This document shows positions 47,061-58,886 of a DNA stretch of 64,000 bases, piece by piece. The stretch is from NCBI RefSeq assembly GCF_028476545.1, contig NW_026731694.1, positions 129,001 through 193,000 on the forward strand. The letters run 5' to 3'. The notes below the pieces were generated by a model, which was not told the DNA's origin, ran no database searches, and saw only the letters and a program-made list of their open reading frames with translations. Origin of the DNA: Physella acuta (lineage: Eukaryota > Mollusca > Gastropoda > Physidae). Made by a program: the position numbers and the translations under genes. Position 1 is the stretch's first letter, and each line of letters starts with the position of its first letter.

Positions 47061-47171
47061 TATCATCAAGAAATGGATGACCACACCCATGGCTATCCAA
47101 ACACAGTACGTAACTTGTATGAGAACTGCTAATCTAAAGTGTAATTGACTAACGCCCGTTAATTTTTGTAA

Positions 47172-47560
47172 TTCTAATATATATATGGCCTTTGTGTGCA
47201 TTTCTCTCTCTCTCTCTCTCTCCGCAACATTTTTAGTATGTATGTTCAGCGATATATGTAGAACTAAAAGATACGGACTTTTGTTGAAATAATATGTTGG
47301 ATGTTTTAAATGTATAAACTAAACTTTATTTAAAGAAGTTAAATAAAAATAAAGGAATATTCGAATGTAGAAACACAAATTTAACTATGCAGCCGGAAAT
47401 GGTTTATTGTTGTGAGAATAACGCAAAAAACAATGTCGTCACAAGTCACATGCTTAAACTACGGAAACTACACAAAATTTAAGAATATGAAGAAATGAAC
47501 TACTTCATTCAAATTTGAAATAAATCTATAGATCTACTAATCAAGACGTACGCCATGAAA
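47172..47560 (+). mobile_element. Helitron of the 40234/54478 family, 5' part
   Basis: After an A it reads TTCTAATATATATATGGCC, then (CT)n, then GGACTTTTGTTGAAATAATA, in the same order as the minus-strand copies. The 3' CTAG end was not found, so it is truncated or too diverged. Confidence 0.65.
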
Positions 47561-47884
47561 TATATACATAAAAAAACATATATACCATTAAACAGCTGGT
47601 TTTTAAACGGAACCATTGAAGTCTCTTAATCAGCGTGTGCATTTAATATTGTGATGTCTTGACTAATAATGTCTATAATGTGGATATTTTTTAAAGGGTA
47701 TTGGTAATGTTATTTTAAATGTGTCGGATTTTTCGCTATTTAGTTAATTATTTGATTTGTCACCAATATAGTTTAATGTGTTGTAAAGCACATTGCGTAG
47801 TAGGTTTAATAAAATGCAATCTTTTCTTCATTTCTGTTGTATTGATTTTCTACACCCGCGTCCACTTATGGCATATACTCAATT

Positions 47885-49075
47885 TAATCGAAAATCAGAC
47901 TTTTTTTTAGCGCAATTTCCATTCTGGAGAATTGCGTTGATTAACCCGTCATTTCTGGATGTATGAATGTATGAATGAATGGATGGATGGATGAATGGAT
48001 GGATGTGTGTCCGCAGCTTTAAGTCGTATCTCCTCCTCAACGAAGCAATATCGATGACTAGTTCCAAAAGCAATTATGTTAAGCAAGTTACGAGGATGAA
48101 CATAGGCCATAAAATTCCGGGTTTCTTTCATGGATTTCCCGGAAAAGCCAAAAAACCTCGAAAAAATGCAGTTTTTGGCCCATATCTCGGCAACCAGACC
48201 ACTTAGCGACTTGAAACATGTACCAATCGATTCCTGCCATAATTTAGAACAATATTGCCGAAGAAAGTTTTCAAAAATATCCTTTCGTTTGGTCACAAAA
48301 AATTTTTTGAATTAATTAAAATTTGGACCGAATTAGTAGGCATATTTATCCAACCACAGCACACGCGTCATCACGTTCAATAGCTGCGCCATCACGTTCA
48401 ATGGCTGCGTCTCACGTTCAGTAGGCGCGCAATGGTTTTTAGTCATGTAACTCTATTGTAAATAAAACATGTAAAATACTGAAATTTTTTTTAAGCGCAA
48501 TTTCCATTCTGGAGAATTGCGTTTATTAACTCGTCATTTCTGGGAATGGATGGATGAATGAATGAATGTATGGATGTATGAATGTGTGTCCGGGCTTTAA
48601 GTCGTATCTCCTCCTCAACGAAGCAATATCGATGACTAGTTACAAATCAATTATGTTAAGCAAGCTACGAGGATGAACATAGGCCATAAAAATTCCGGGT
48701 TTCTTACATGGATTTCCAGAAAAAGCCAAAAAACCTCGAAAAAAATGCAGTTTTTGGCCCATATCTCGGCAACCAGACCACTTAGCGACTTGAAACATGT
48801 ACCAATCGATTCCTGCCATAATTTAGAACAATATTGCCGAAGAAAGTTTTCAAAAATATCCTTTCGTTCGGTCACAAAAAATTTTTTGAATTAATTAAAA
48901 TTTGGACCGAATTAGTAGGCATGTTTTTCCAACCACACCACACGCGTCATCACGTTCAATAGCTGCGCCATCACGTTCAATGGCTGCGACATCACGTTCG
49001 GTAGCTAGGCGCGCAATAGTTTTTAGTCATGTTACTCTATTGTAAATAAAACATGTAAAATACTGAAAAAAAAAT
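47885..49075. repeat. About 600-bp repeat in two tandem copies with ATGAATGG microsatellites
   Basis: Copies start near 47906 and 48494 (GCGCAATTTCCATTCTGGAG). Each has a GAATGGATGGATG tract, then GTCGTATCTCCTCCTCAACG, GCCCATATCTCGGCAACCAG and GCGCGCAATGGTTTTTAGTC (AATAGTTTTT in the second). No protein is shared by both copies apart from trivial frames. 61975-62340 and 41575-41945 share parts of it. Confidence 0.8.
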
Positions 49076-49076
49076 T

Positions 49077-49345
49077 AATAAAAACGTTTTAATAACTAAC
49101 CAATGGTTTTACTAACCCTGCTCTTGATTTACGCTACGACAGAGCTATTTTTAGATAACATAAGGAAATTGCGCTAAAATTGTCACTAGACTTTTTTTTA
49201 ATTACTTGTTTTTAATAAAAAACGTTTTAATAACTAACCAATGGTTTTACTAACCCTGTTCTTGATTTACGCTACGACAGAGCTATTTTTAGATAACATA
49301 AGGAAATTGCGCTTAAATGTCACTAGACGTTTTAATTAACTTGTT
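49077..49345. repeat. About 135-bp tandem duplication
   Basis: AAAAACGTTTTAATAACTAA, then CCTGCTCTTGATTTACGCTA and AGGAAATTGCGCT, occurs twice with three or four differences. Confidence 0.85.
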
Positions 49346-49947
49346 TGACAATAGAGTAAAATGGGTTCAGGAATGATTCTGGAAATAAATTAGAATTATT
49401 AATCAGACATGGAGTAGCCAGGTAACATATGGATTTATCATCAAGCAATGTTAGATAGTTTGGTTTACTCACTCTGTATTAAACTTCTGTTAACTTTTAA
49501 ACATTTATCCACGGCGTACAACTCAAAGTTTTGAGATCACATTGATTCTTGTACTTATGCTTTTCGTAATGAGTCACAACACAATAGTTTTGTTATTACA
49601 GCTTTTATATTACTTCAGAGCACAATAATTCAGGTATTTACCTCTTTCAAAATATATCAGAACATAATAATTTTGTTATTATAATTTTCATATTACTTTA
49701 GATCACTATAATTTATGTTATGACTTTAAATATATATATTAATATAACATATTTTTGTTATTATAACTTTGATATTACTTCAGAGCTTTTATAATTTATG
49801 TACTTTCATAATCTGCCAGGGGTCAGAACAATTTTGTTGTAATGCCTGCTATAATGGGTCTTCTAAGAAGTCCCCCCCCCACCCCCTGATAAGGATTAAC
49901 GATTTCTATTCACGCCTCTGGCTAGGCGATACTAAGCTGATTAATGG

Positions 49948-49954
49948 TATATCA
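49948..49954 (+). promoter_or_regulatory. Mutated TATA position of Kunitz gene 3
   Basis: TATATCA stands where units 1 and 2 have TATATAA, in otherwise conserved context (TTAATGGTATATCAACTCTT). The promoter may be weakened. Confidence 0.5.
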
Positions 49955-50045
49955 ACTCTTGAGTTAAGTCAGGAGACTCATCAATTACCGATCCATACAT
50001 TACAATACCGAGTCTAGCCAAGACGTCCAACAGTTGCCAGATAAA

Positions 50046-53000
50046 ATGTTTTCCAAGTTGTTGGTGCTCTGTGTGATGCCACAGCTTGTGGATCTCTGGA
50101 AGGAAAAGGATAGTAAGACTAAAGATTTTATTTGAATCAAGTATACGTCTTTAGCGTTGTCGGGTCGGTAAAGCTCGTGGTTGTAAAACCGAACAGTCCC
50201 GAGTTGAAATCCCCGGCACATGAGGCTCGATAGCACCCCATCTAAGAGAGACAACTCCAAGATTACAAGTTTGTTCTTGTTTGGAGAAAGGCTAAGGAAG
50301 AATTGACATTCAAAAGCAGGCTGTTATCTGAGTCAATGGCCTACCAATAATACTTGAAAAATCTCTTTCAACATTACAATTAAGAACGAAGAAGGATAAG
50401 AACCAAATATTTATTTGATGAATGGTTAAAGTGATAATCTGATTTATTTATTTGCATATCATTGTTTATATTTTGAAATTGTTTATACCTTGAAATGCAA
50501 CGTTAAGTCTATGAATAATATTGAGAGATGTATTTAGATATATCTAGTACAGGGCAATTGAGCCTTGGGATGCAAATGATAAAGAAGAAGTTAGGGAGCA
50601 TCTAAGTAACAATAGAAATTTCTTAAAGCATTGGGACAGTTATGATGTTGACGGAGAAAGACAAAATGAAATGCTTAGATGAGCAATGCATAGAGAGGTA
50701 GAAGATGCCTTTGAAGTAGATGGCCAAACTGAAAAACATCATACTACTGCAGCATCACAGCAAGTTAACGAAAGCGTAACAGAAACACTATAGAGGCCGA
50801 AGCCATGGAGACAATAGCGATCAGAAATTCCAAGGTAACGGGGTCTCAAAAAGATGGGAATCAAGAAAATTTGGAGGCTGTCGACGAAACAATAAATGAT
50901 ATTCTTCAAGATAACACTAGTTCAGAAAACATAACGAAACCGCTAAAGGAAATTAAAAGCTCACAAAGTATATCAGCAGCAAAGGTATCAGGTCAACTGT
51001 CATATAGTTAAGCAATCAGTTCAAGTAAAAATCAATTACCTACAGTAAAGCCACCTCAAAGGGTCGTGACCAGGGCCCAACGGGATAGCAAACCAGCGGC
51101 TGGAAAGTTTGGCGTTAAAAGACCACCACCAGAAACAGTCCTCCAGAAACAGATGTTCGAAAGAAAACCCCAAATAATTCATGCTAACTCTGGCAACATT
51201 GAACATCAGGGGGGGCTAGGGACAAACACATTATATAAACAACATAATAAATAAACACAATATTGACATCCTACTTTTACGGGAAACTAACATTTGAACT
51301 ACAGAAGAAGCAAATTACCTAGATGCATAATTAATATCGACAGTCTCAAGCTAAACATCACTCGATCAGCCCTGAAGTAAACTAACATTAGAACAGTGTT
51401 CTGTTTCCCAGGTTTTTAAAAGTGCACAACCTGAATGGTATAAAGAGATACACACCTCCCCCCCCCCCCCCCCACACACACACACTTCCCCCCACTCAAC
51501 CGGACTGGCGGATTTTTCAAGGATAGCAGTGCCCTCTTTGCCAAGGGTCAATTTTATGTCATGGAAAGTTTTGGAATGATAGATCAGTATGTGTACTGCA
51601 GAGAAACTTCTCCCACGGTCGTTTCTATTTCTGTCCATGTGTGGCTACAATGTGAACTTTTGACTCCTCAGCTAAGAACAAAGCACAGTAAACTAAGCAG
51701 TCAAGAGAAACCTAGTTTGCACACCTTATTTTAGTCTAGTTCTTATGCCATTTTATTTTCTCCATTTGATTATTATATATGCAATTGATGTTCATGTCTT
51801 TGATGCTGTGTAAAATCTATCAAATAAATAATTATTACTGATTTAAATGTTTAAAACAATTGAATTAATAAAAGAAATTTAAAAAAGGAAAAAAAACTAA
51901 TTGAGGACTGTATAGATATAGATGTTTGAAAGGGAAGAGTGTTTGCTTTTACTTGTCTCATTGTAATAACATAGCTTCTCCGATTGCTTAAAATTTGTAT
52001 CATTTTAATTCTCTGTAATCCCAAATTCATTTCAGCTCTACTTTTAAAAAAAACAAATTCCCCCTCCCCCCCCCCCTCGTCCCCTCAGCCTACCACGCCG
52101 AGAAAAAAAATCCCTTGAATCATCATTTAATTACACATTTGCATTTTCAGTTTCAGGTTGGTTTTTAATTTTTATTTTTTCTTTATATTTAGACGTTTTG
52201 TATTAGATCTATGTATAAGTAAACCATCTTAAATGAGTGAAAGCAGGCTACAAGTAAGAAAGAAATATTACTATTGTAAATCTGTATCAGTCCTCACAAG
52301 CCGATGATGAAAACTGTAATACTAAAGCGAACACACAACTGACGCTATAAAATACGTGTCTGAGGCAAAAAAAAAAAAAAAAATTAAACTTTGAACATAC
52401 ATTTAAAAAAAAAATAGATATATCTAGTTTAGAATATTGTCTAACATATTGACACCAAAAACTTCAACAATCCCAAGCAAAAGTAAGTACACATACACAT
52501 GTGCATCAATTTAAGATACACACACATCCATAAATATCATAACACATCTAATACCCTAGCACACACACATTTATCTATAACTAACCGTCCCGGCCAGGCC
52601 CTGCACTTCCTTCTGTGAAAACCCTATCCGTATAGGACCGTGACTTATGTGTTTATTAAGCAGCATATTCCCTGCATTACCCGGGTTTAGGATTTTTTTT
52701 TTAATTAACCCTACCACAACCAACCAAAACCAAAAGAAAAACAACGCAAACATAACACAAACACAAATTCAAACACAAATACAAACACAAACGAAAACAC
52801 AAACACCAACAAAAAAGAAAACGGAAACACAAACCCAAATCTAGAAAAACAAACGCGAACCCAACCATAAATGCAAACCCAAAAACAAAGAAAACACAAA
52901 CACAAACGCAAACAAAAACGGAAGCGAACGCAAACAAAAACGCAAATATCAATAGAAACATAAACGCAAACCTAAACGCAAACAATAACTCAAAATAATA

Positions 53001-56000
53001 ATAAAGTTAATGTGAACATAAACACAAAGAGCTCACAGTCTAGCCCGGGGCGCCAAATTGCATCCTCCTCTGGCGCCGGCGGAAACCGCCTGATTTAACT
53101 TAGTAAACTACTCCTTTGCACTCGCTTAAACGAACGCATACGCCATAGCGAACACAGAAATGATCGGCGCTCCTAAAAGCCCTCTGTTGGGTCGCCAGAG
53201 GACGCCCTGGAATCGATTTATTAATAACATTTTGTAACGAATATATAGGTTAGGGTAAATTGGCTGATGAAAGTGAAGTCATTATATTACTTTTATTCAA
53301 CTTTTCGTTACACGTGTTTCCATAACAAACTACCTCTTACCCTTTTGTGTGTTCGCCCTGCACACCTGAACAAGCGAGCACATGAAAAAATGTGATTAGA
53401 AATACATCTTTTTATACTTTGACACAACATAAAGCTTGTAGGACTACTATGGTTTAGTTACAATTGTAAATATCATTGTTCATATAGTAACCTAGCACAC
53501 ACATCGATAAATATAACACGTTTAATACCCTTACACATGCACATACATAAAGATCATAACACATATTATACCCCAGATCCTGTGTGCCGACTACCTCCTC
53601 GAAAAGGATCATGCCAAGAGAAGTCACTCAGATATTACTATGACTTTAAGGTACATTGGTGTAGAGCATTTCTTTACAGCGGTTGTGATGGCAATGAAAA
53701 TAATTTCGAATCCAAGATTGCCTGCAAGAGAGTTTGCGAGGAAATTGGTAAATTGTGACTTTTTTTTACTTTCTCGTATATACGAAGTATATAGAAAGTC
53801 TTGTAATCGTGCATAACAAAATCGAGATTTTTACAAATCTCGACGTTTTACACCTCACTTATACGGAAAAACATAATTTTGCAATCTTGTCCGTATGTCT
53901 GTGTGTCTGTGTGTGTGTGTGTGTATGTGTGTGTGTAAACACGATAACTTGTGTATCCTTACAGCTAGGTTGATGAAATTTCATATATAAGTATTTTATC
54001 AAAATCGTAGATCCGTATCAACTATTGAGCGATTTCCGATAATCGGAAGTGGTACTTCTTCTACTTTGAATTTTTAAAAAGCCTATAACTTGAGTACTAT
54101 TTCAGATAGATAAATGAAATTTCACATGTAATTAAAAGATCTAATTCTCTACTTTCTGTCAAATTTTGAGTAATTTCCGTTGACCGAAAGTACTAATTTA
54201 CACTATTTCCGATTTCTCAAAAAGCGCATGTGAATTTATAAAGTACTAATAATATTGCACACTATTATGCACATTTTGTTTCGCCGTTCGCAATTCTTTT
54301 TTCTACTAGATTTTATTCTATTTTTAAAAGTTTAAGTAAACAAAAATCATGTCTATATTCCGAGTTGCCATCCCACGTAGTGTTATATTAGAATATTCGA
54401 GAAAGTTTAGGGGAGATCACTCCCGGTTTATTAAAAATAGAACACTACTATTCTACCAATGCTCTGGTATGTTAATACTAGGCATGCTGCCCAGCTTCGC
54501 TTAGGCTTTCGAAAACATTGAGAATTTGAATGCTTAATTAATTCGCCCGAAGGTCGGTCTACGACCTCAAGAGTTATGAAGAGGTTCCTCCGTGGACATT
54601 TTTTTTCGATTTATAGCTCATATAAGGTACCGGTCAGTCGAGGTCAGTTTTGACCCCCACATCGTAGACTTTTCGGCCAACCGGCCCCCGTGTTCTGTCG
54701 CACCAAGGCAAGATCATGCCAAATTTGAAGCGCCTGCGGCGCCGGGAAGTGCCCTATCGGACACCCGACAATCTAGATCTAGATCTAGATTCCTAAAAGA
54801 ATTTTTTTTTTAAATTTAGCCCGAGCATAATAAAAAAGAATACATTAACCAAGTTGACTTGCTGTGTCTCGAACCCGCACCACCTGCGTGGTTTAATGTA
54901 CACTAACATCTCCGCTATTTAGGCACCTTATAAAATACGGAGAATGAAACACGTATTTTAAAATCTTAACTTACGCGAATATGCCTATTCTTTCAAATTA
55001 ATTTTTTATCCCAAATTAGCCAGTTCCAAACAAAGATTTTGTATAAAATAAATAAGTCTTGAAATAGTTTAGTCCTAATATAGACATTTATTTTTGGAAT
55101 TGATTTTAGAGAAGTTAGAGTCTAAATCTAGATCTTAGCGTCTACGTCTAGATCTAGTTATTGCGTAGATTTAGATTTAGATTTAGTCTAGATCTAGAAT
55201 CTCTAGATCTAGAATCCAAATACATAAAATAAATTTTATGAGTTTAGGCCGGAAAAATTGTATTGTATACATTTCATAGTGTACGTAGATCTAAATCAAA
55301 TTTGAATGAAATAGTTCATTTCTTTTCATTCTAAACACGGCAGATGACGTCATTAGTTAATGTATAAGCAATAGTGACGTCACAGTTTTATGCGTTCTTT
55401 TTCACATATATTAATGCTTTTCCGGTTGCATAAATAATACTGTTTCTCTACATTCGAATACGCCTTTAATTTTTATTTTTCTTCTTTAACTAAAATTGTG
55501 GTTATACATTTAAAACATCTAACATATTATTATCAACAAAAGTCCGTAAAAAGTTCTCGATATATCGCTGCCGATTCTGACGTGATGTCCGGCGAAAATT
55601 TTTTGCGGACAGAGAAAGAGAGAGAGAGAGAGAAGAGCGCACATGGCCTTTTATAAATTAGGATGTTTACAAGACCTTATGTTATCCTATATATGTAAAA
55701 GAAATAAACCTATTTTATAATCGCACATCTGTATGACGTTCTTTATTTTTTTTCGTTTCCTGTTTTTGCCCAAGATATATGGCGCAGATGAAGTAGAGCT
55801 CATCGGATTCAATGACCTCGGTAAGGGGATAATGTGGTCAGCATTATACCCAACCGACTTTCTTTCCATAACGTAACGTTAGGGAAACATCAAAACTGGG
55901 TGGACTCAGGAAAGTTCTACTTCTTTGAACCCAGATTTCGGGTAAGTGGCCTAGCTCTCTACCGCTGGACCACGACGCCATCTTCGTAAATCGCTGATAT

Positions 56001-56299
56001 TAAAACTGAGATTTATACTTATAAAGTAAACCACGGAGATCAGCTTCTTATACCTACTTTTAAATATACATATTTCTTAATTCGAATATATTTCCTCCGG
56101 GGCTAAATATCGTTTTTTTTTTACCCCAGATCCTATTTGCCTGCAGCCCAGTCATAGAGGTAAATGTGAAGGTATGTACAAACATTACTACTATAACAAC
56201 TCATTGAAAAGGTGTACACAGTTCTATTACGGAGGCTGTGGTGGCAATGATAATAACTTTTCGTCCAAAGCGGACTGCGAACAGTTCTGCATAATCTGA
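50046..56299 (+). CDS. Kunitz-type protease inhibitor 3 (two Kunitz domains)
   Basis: Exons: 50046-50112 (leader MFSKLLVLCVMPQLVDLWKE), 53577-53747 (domain 1), 56130-56299 (domain 2, stop TGA). All are joined in phase 1, giving about 135 aa. Domain 1 has six cysteines (CRLPPRKGSCQEKSLRYYYD, CRAFLYSGC, CKRVC). Domain 2 also has six (CLQPSHRGKCEGMYKHYYY, CTQFYYGGC, CEQFC). P1 is Gln in domain 1 and Glu in domain 2. Neither is the Lys/Arg of trypsin inhibitors, so target or activity may have changed. The leader is less hydrophobic than in genes 1 and 2, and the TATA box is altered. Intron 1 has a LINE-like insertion; intron 2 has an R1 copy and a Helitron. Both domains are intact, which argues for some constraint. 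A read-through end at TGA 53756-53758 would give a one-domain form. Confidence 0.8.
50146..50345 (+). repeat. tRNA-derived SINE family 1 in intron 1 of Kunitz gene 3
   Basis: GGGTCGGTAAAGCTCGTGGT head, tail TCAAAAGCAGGCTGTTATCT. Orthologous to the SINEs at 33587 and 43618. Confidence 0.8.
50549..52415 (+). mobile_element. LINE-like retroposon insertion, 1.87 kb, 5'-truncated and decayed
   Basis: A perfect 13-bp target duplication AGATATATCTAGT flanks it (50536-50548 and 52416-52428) and it ends in an A-rich tail. Units 1 and 2 show the empty intron. The 5' part (50560-51240) encodes a charged protein in broken frames (KEEVREHLSNNRNFLKHWDS, VDETINDILQD), possibly ORF1. At about 51250 the peptide INKHNIDILLLRETN resembles the LINE endonuclease motif. 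The 3' kilobase is not recognisable, so the element may be chimeric. It lies in intron 1 of Kunitz gene 3. Confidence 0.75.
52570..53220. repeat. A-rich ACAAAC array and associated repeat
   Basis: 52720-52990 is a degenerate ACAAAC/GCAAAC array like 30540-31205. 53020-53220 shares GGCGCCAAATTG, CGCCTGAT and TTAGTAAA motifs with 31400-31470. The two loci are therefore copies of one dispersed element carrying the array. Confidence 0.65.
53762..54432 (+). mobile_element. Dispersed repeat R1, near full length
   Basis: TTACTTTCTCGTATATACGA to GAGATCACTCCCGGTTTA, with (TG)n at 53898-53935 between TCTGTGTG and TAAACACGATAACTTG. It begins four bases after the read-through stop of Kunitz domain 1 in gene 3. 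Confidence 0.85.
54478..55663 (-). mobile_element. Helitron (non-autonomous), 1186 bp
   Basis: Minus strand: TCCTAATTTATAAAAGGCC at the 5' end, hairpin and GCATGCCTAG-3' at the other, inserted between A and T. Unit 1 (TGCCGAATATTTTTACAAGA) and unit 2 show the empty site. It shares both ends and most of its length with 40234-41044. It contains TCTAGA-rich and AG microsatellites. No coding region. Confidence 0.85.
55780..55985 (-). repeat. tRNA-derived SINE family 2 in unit 3
   Basis: GGCGCAGATGAAGTAGAGCT to ACCGCTGGACCACGACGCC. Same position as 44625-44815 in unit 2. Confidence 0.8.
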
Positions 56300-56352
56300 A
56301 CAGTTCACGGTCAGACCCTGCATTAAAAGTCCGACTGGTCAGCTTGTTGACA

Positions 56353-56358
56353 AATAAA
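56353..56358 (+). terminator. Poly(A) signal of Kunitz gene 3
   Basis: AATAAA in TTGACAAATAAATTAATTTG, 54 bp after the stop. Confidence 0.65.
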
Positions 56359-56791
56359 TTAATTTGAGAAAAAAATAATCATGTGTACATTTTTCAGATT
56401 TTTTAACTCTACTTAAATATAAGAGTCTACCCGACCCAACCTTACTATGCCCTTCTCTATCATATTCTGACTTTCTATGCCGTGGGTCAGCTTATCTTGT
56501 AGAGACGGTCAGATTATCTTGTAGAGATGGCCAGCTTATCTTGTAGAGATGGCCAGCTTATCTTGTAGAGACGGCCAGCTTATCTTGTAGAGATGGTCAG
56601 ATTATCTTGTAGAGATGGTCAGATTATCTTGTAGAGATGGTCAGCTTATCTGGTAGAGACGGTCAGCTTATCTGGTAGAGACGGTCAGCTTATCTTCAAG
56701 AGATGACCATTTTATGTTGTAGAGATGGCCAACTTTTTTTTGTAAAGACGGTCGGATTATCTTGTAGAAATCGGCAGCTTATCTTGTAGAG

Positions 56792-57229
56792 CAGGGGTCT
56801 CCAAACTACGGCCCGCGGGCCAGATGCGGCCCGCGAGGTCCTCTCATCCGGCCCCCGGAGATCTTTTTGTCCACGGAAAAAAAATTGCTTGTTGGAGGTG
56901 GCTGAAAAATTGAAAATGTAGCATTGGGTGCAAATACCATTCAAGTAAATGTGGCCAGTTGCCCAGTAAATGACATCCTTAAAGAAAAAGTAAAATAAGG
57001 ACGAGTGGGTTTTTATAAGTATTTGCCCAAAGAAGACTTTCCTAATATTAAAACTTTTGCATCAAAGTACGTTTCAAATTTTGGAACAACACACAAACTT
57101 TATCAAGAATGAAGTAGGCCTACGACAAGAACAATTTCAGATCGAAATTGGACCTCTATCGTGTTGTCGGTCCCCGACAGTGTTTCTTTCAGACATTTTT
57201 CTCTGGTGGGGGCACTTGAAATGTGTATG

Positions 57230-57316
<87 letters not shown>

Positions 57317-57445
57317 TCCGTTGGGGGTGCATTCTTCGGGGGGGGGGGCTCTGCCACCCCGCAGGGATGCCTGGAAGAAACTGGCCCCCGAACTTATAAT
57401 AGATTGTTAATGCGGCCCTTGGGCTGAAAAGTTTGGAGACCCCTG
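56792..57445 (+). mobile_element. hAT transposon remnant with transposase fragment
   Basis: Ends CAGGGGTCTCCAAACTACGG and GTTTGGAGACCCCTG are inverted. A perfect duplication TTGTAGAG (56784-56791 and 57446-57453) matches the minisatellite unit. 56880-57120 encodes a decayed peptide near [18 protein letters not shown], which resembles the C-terminal region of hAT transposases. A second element is nested at 57178. Confidence 0.85.
57178..57383. mobile_element. Nested hAT MITE with (TA)n core
   Basis: Ends CAGTGTTTCTTTCAGAC and GGAAGAAACTG, duplication GTCCCCGA/GCCCCCGA, with 57235-57315 a pure TA tract. Same family as 6762-7008. Confidence 0.75.
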
Positions 57446-57639
57446 TTGTAGAGAATGCCAAATTATCTTATAGAAATGGCCAGTTTGGTTGTTTTTATGG
57501 GTGGGGGGGGGGGGGGTAATGCCAAGGGAGCCGTGGAGGCGCACGGCGGTGAAGCAGCTGGCAGAGGCAGGACTGTCATTAGGGAGTGCCAGGTAAACGA
57601 CCGGAGACCAACATCAGTGGTGGGAACTTTAAGTGAGGG

Positions 57640-57845
57640 CCTCATGTGGTCTAGCGAGTCCACCCAACTCTGATGGGTACCTAACTCACGTCAGGGAAAG
57701 TAAAGGCGGCTGGGCATAGTGCTGACCACACTATCTCTTCACATGCCGAGGTCACAGAAACAAGTGAACTCTACTTCACTTGCCCCATAGACCGTCAGGT
57801 TTGAAAGGGAAACCTTTTTTTTACTCGTGTGTCTTGGGCACACAG
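57640..57845 (+). repeat. SINE family 2, partial
   Basis: GAGTCCACCCAACTCTGATG, GCGGCTGGGCATAGTGCTGA, and the tail TGAACTCTACTTCACTTGCC. The tRNA head is missing. Confidence 0.75.
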
Positions 57846-58019
57846 AGGAAACGATGATAATGGCCAGCTTATAGCTTAAAATATGGCCTAACTATATTAC
57901 AGGGCAGAGATAGCAAACCGCTTGCTAAACCCTTGATTGGTGAGCTCACAGTTAGTGCGCATGTGATGTTACATCCTAACTTGTGTTAGTTAATGCAATA
58001 TCTTCTGACATGTAATATT

Positions 58020-58215
58020 GGCCTAGCGGTAGAGAGCTAGACTGCCAACCCAAAAGTCTCGAGTTCAAATCCGGTAGAGCATCGCTGAGTCCACGCAGCT
58101 CTGATGGGTACCTCACTCACGTTAAGGGAACAAAGGAGGCTGGGCATAGTGCTGACAAAATTATTCATTGAAACCGATGAACTCTACTTCGTCTGTCCCT
58201 GTGTGTCTTAGGCAT
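58020..58215 (+). repeat. tRNA-derived SINE family 2
   Basis: Head GGCCTAGCGGTAGAGAGCTA, B-box region GAGTTCAAATCCGG, body GAGTCCACGCAGCTCTGATG. Diverged homologue of 38475 and 46167. Confidence 0.8.
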
Positions 58216-58370
58216 TTGTGTCTTGTTGCATTGTCCTTATAAAATCGTGTGCTAAACACATCGCAAGCCATCTTTATGTCCAACTCCACGAGTTTGACAA
58301 GAGAGAATAACGTAAATAGTATTGTTGATGTGGTAGATAATCTGATGAATCTATTAGGTCTAGCTTAACC

Positions 58371-58741
58371 ACATACAGGTGGTCAAGTCAGACATACAGG
58401 TGGTCAACTCAGACATAGGCCTACTGGTGGTCAAGTCAGACATACAGGTAGTCAAGTCATACATACAGGTGGTCAAGTCATACATACAGGTGGTCAAGTC
58501 ATACATACAGGTGGTCAAGTCATACATACAGGTGGTCAAGTCATACATACAGGTGGTCAAGTCAGACATACAGGTGGTCAAGTCATACATACAGGTGGTC
58601 AAGTCATACATACAGGTGGTCAAGTCAGACATACAGATGGTCAAGTCAGACGTACAGGTGGTCAAGCAGACATACAGGTATTCAAGTCAGACATACAGGT
58701 AGTCAAGTTACATACAGGTGGTCAAGTCAGACATACAGGAA
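58371..58741. repeat. 21-bp minisatellite, about 17 copies
   Basis: ACATACAGGTGGTCAAGTCA plus one base. Because 21 is a multiple of three, one frame per strand stays open (heptads IQVVKSY on +, TTCMYDL on -). Nothing else supports a protein. Confidence 0.92.
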
Positions 58742-58880
58742 ATGTCAAACATACTAAAGGTCATTCTAAAAATACAAGTCATCATGCCAATGTGATGATT
58801 ACAAAAGCTAAGAAAGATAAAACACGCATAAAACAAATCATTGAATGTAAAACAAACAATTTAATATATCATTTTTTAAC

Positions 58881-58886
58881 TTTATT
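58881..58886 (-). terminator. Possible poly(A) signal of the serine protease gene
   Basis: TTTATT on the plus strand (AATAAA on minus) about 180 bp beyond the stop of the final exon. Confidence 0.4.

Larger units (their letters stand above)
56487..57485. repeat. 22-bp minisatellite split by a hAT element
   Basis: GTAGAGATGGTCAGCTTATC and TT repeat about 14 times to 56791 and continue for two units after 57445. A weaker trace of the same repeat lies at 37300-37385 in unit 1. Confidence 0.9.
47050..58370. repeat. Segmental duplication, unit 3 (divergent)
   Basis: Third copy of the Kunitz-bearing segment. It is enlarged by a tandem repeat pair (47885-49075), a LINE-like retroposon (50549), an R1 copy (53762), a Helitron (54478) and a hAT (56792). 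It retains the ancestral intact second Kunitz exon. Confidence 0.75.

Noticed and set aside
47949-48296. 115-residue reverse-strand frame and the similar one at 48651-48875
   Set aside because: Both are inside a tandemly duplicated dispersed repeat, and frames in the two copies are of different length.
50805-51254. Charged open frames that could be a host gene
   Set aside because: They lie between a 13-bp target duplication and an A-rich tail, in several broken frames, next to an endonuclease-like motif, so a retroposon is more likely.
58360-58702. Heptad-repeat proteins on both strands over 300 bp
   Set aside because: The repeat unit is 21 bp, so frames stay open automatically. There are no flanking coding signals.
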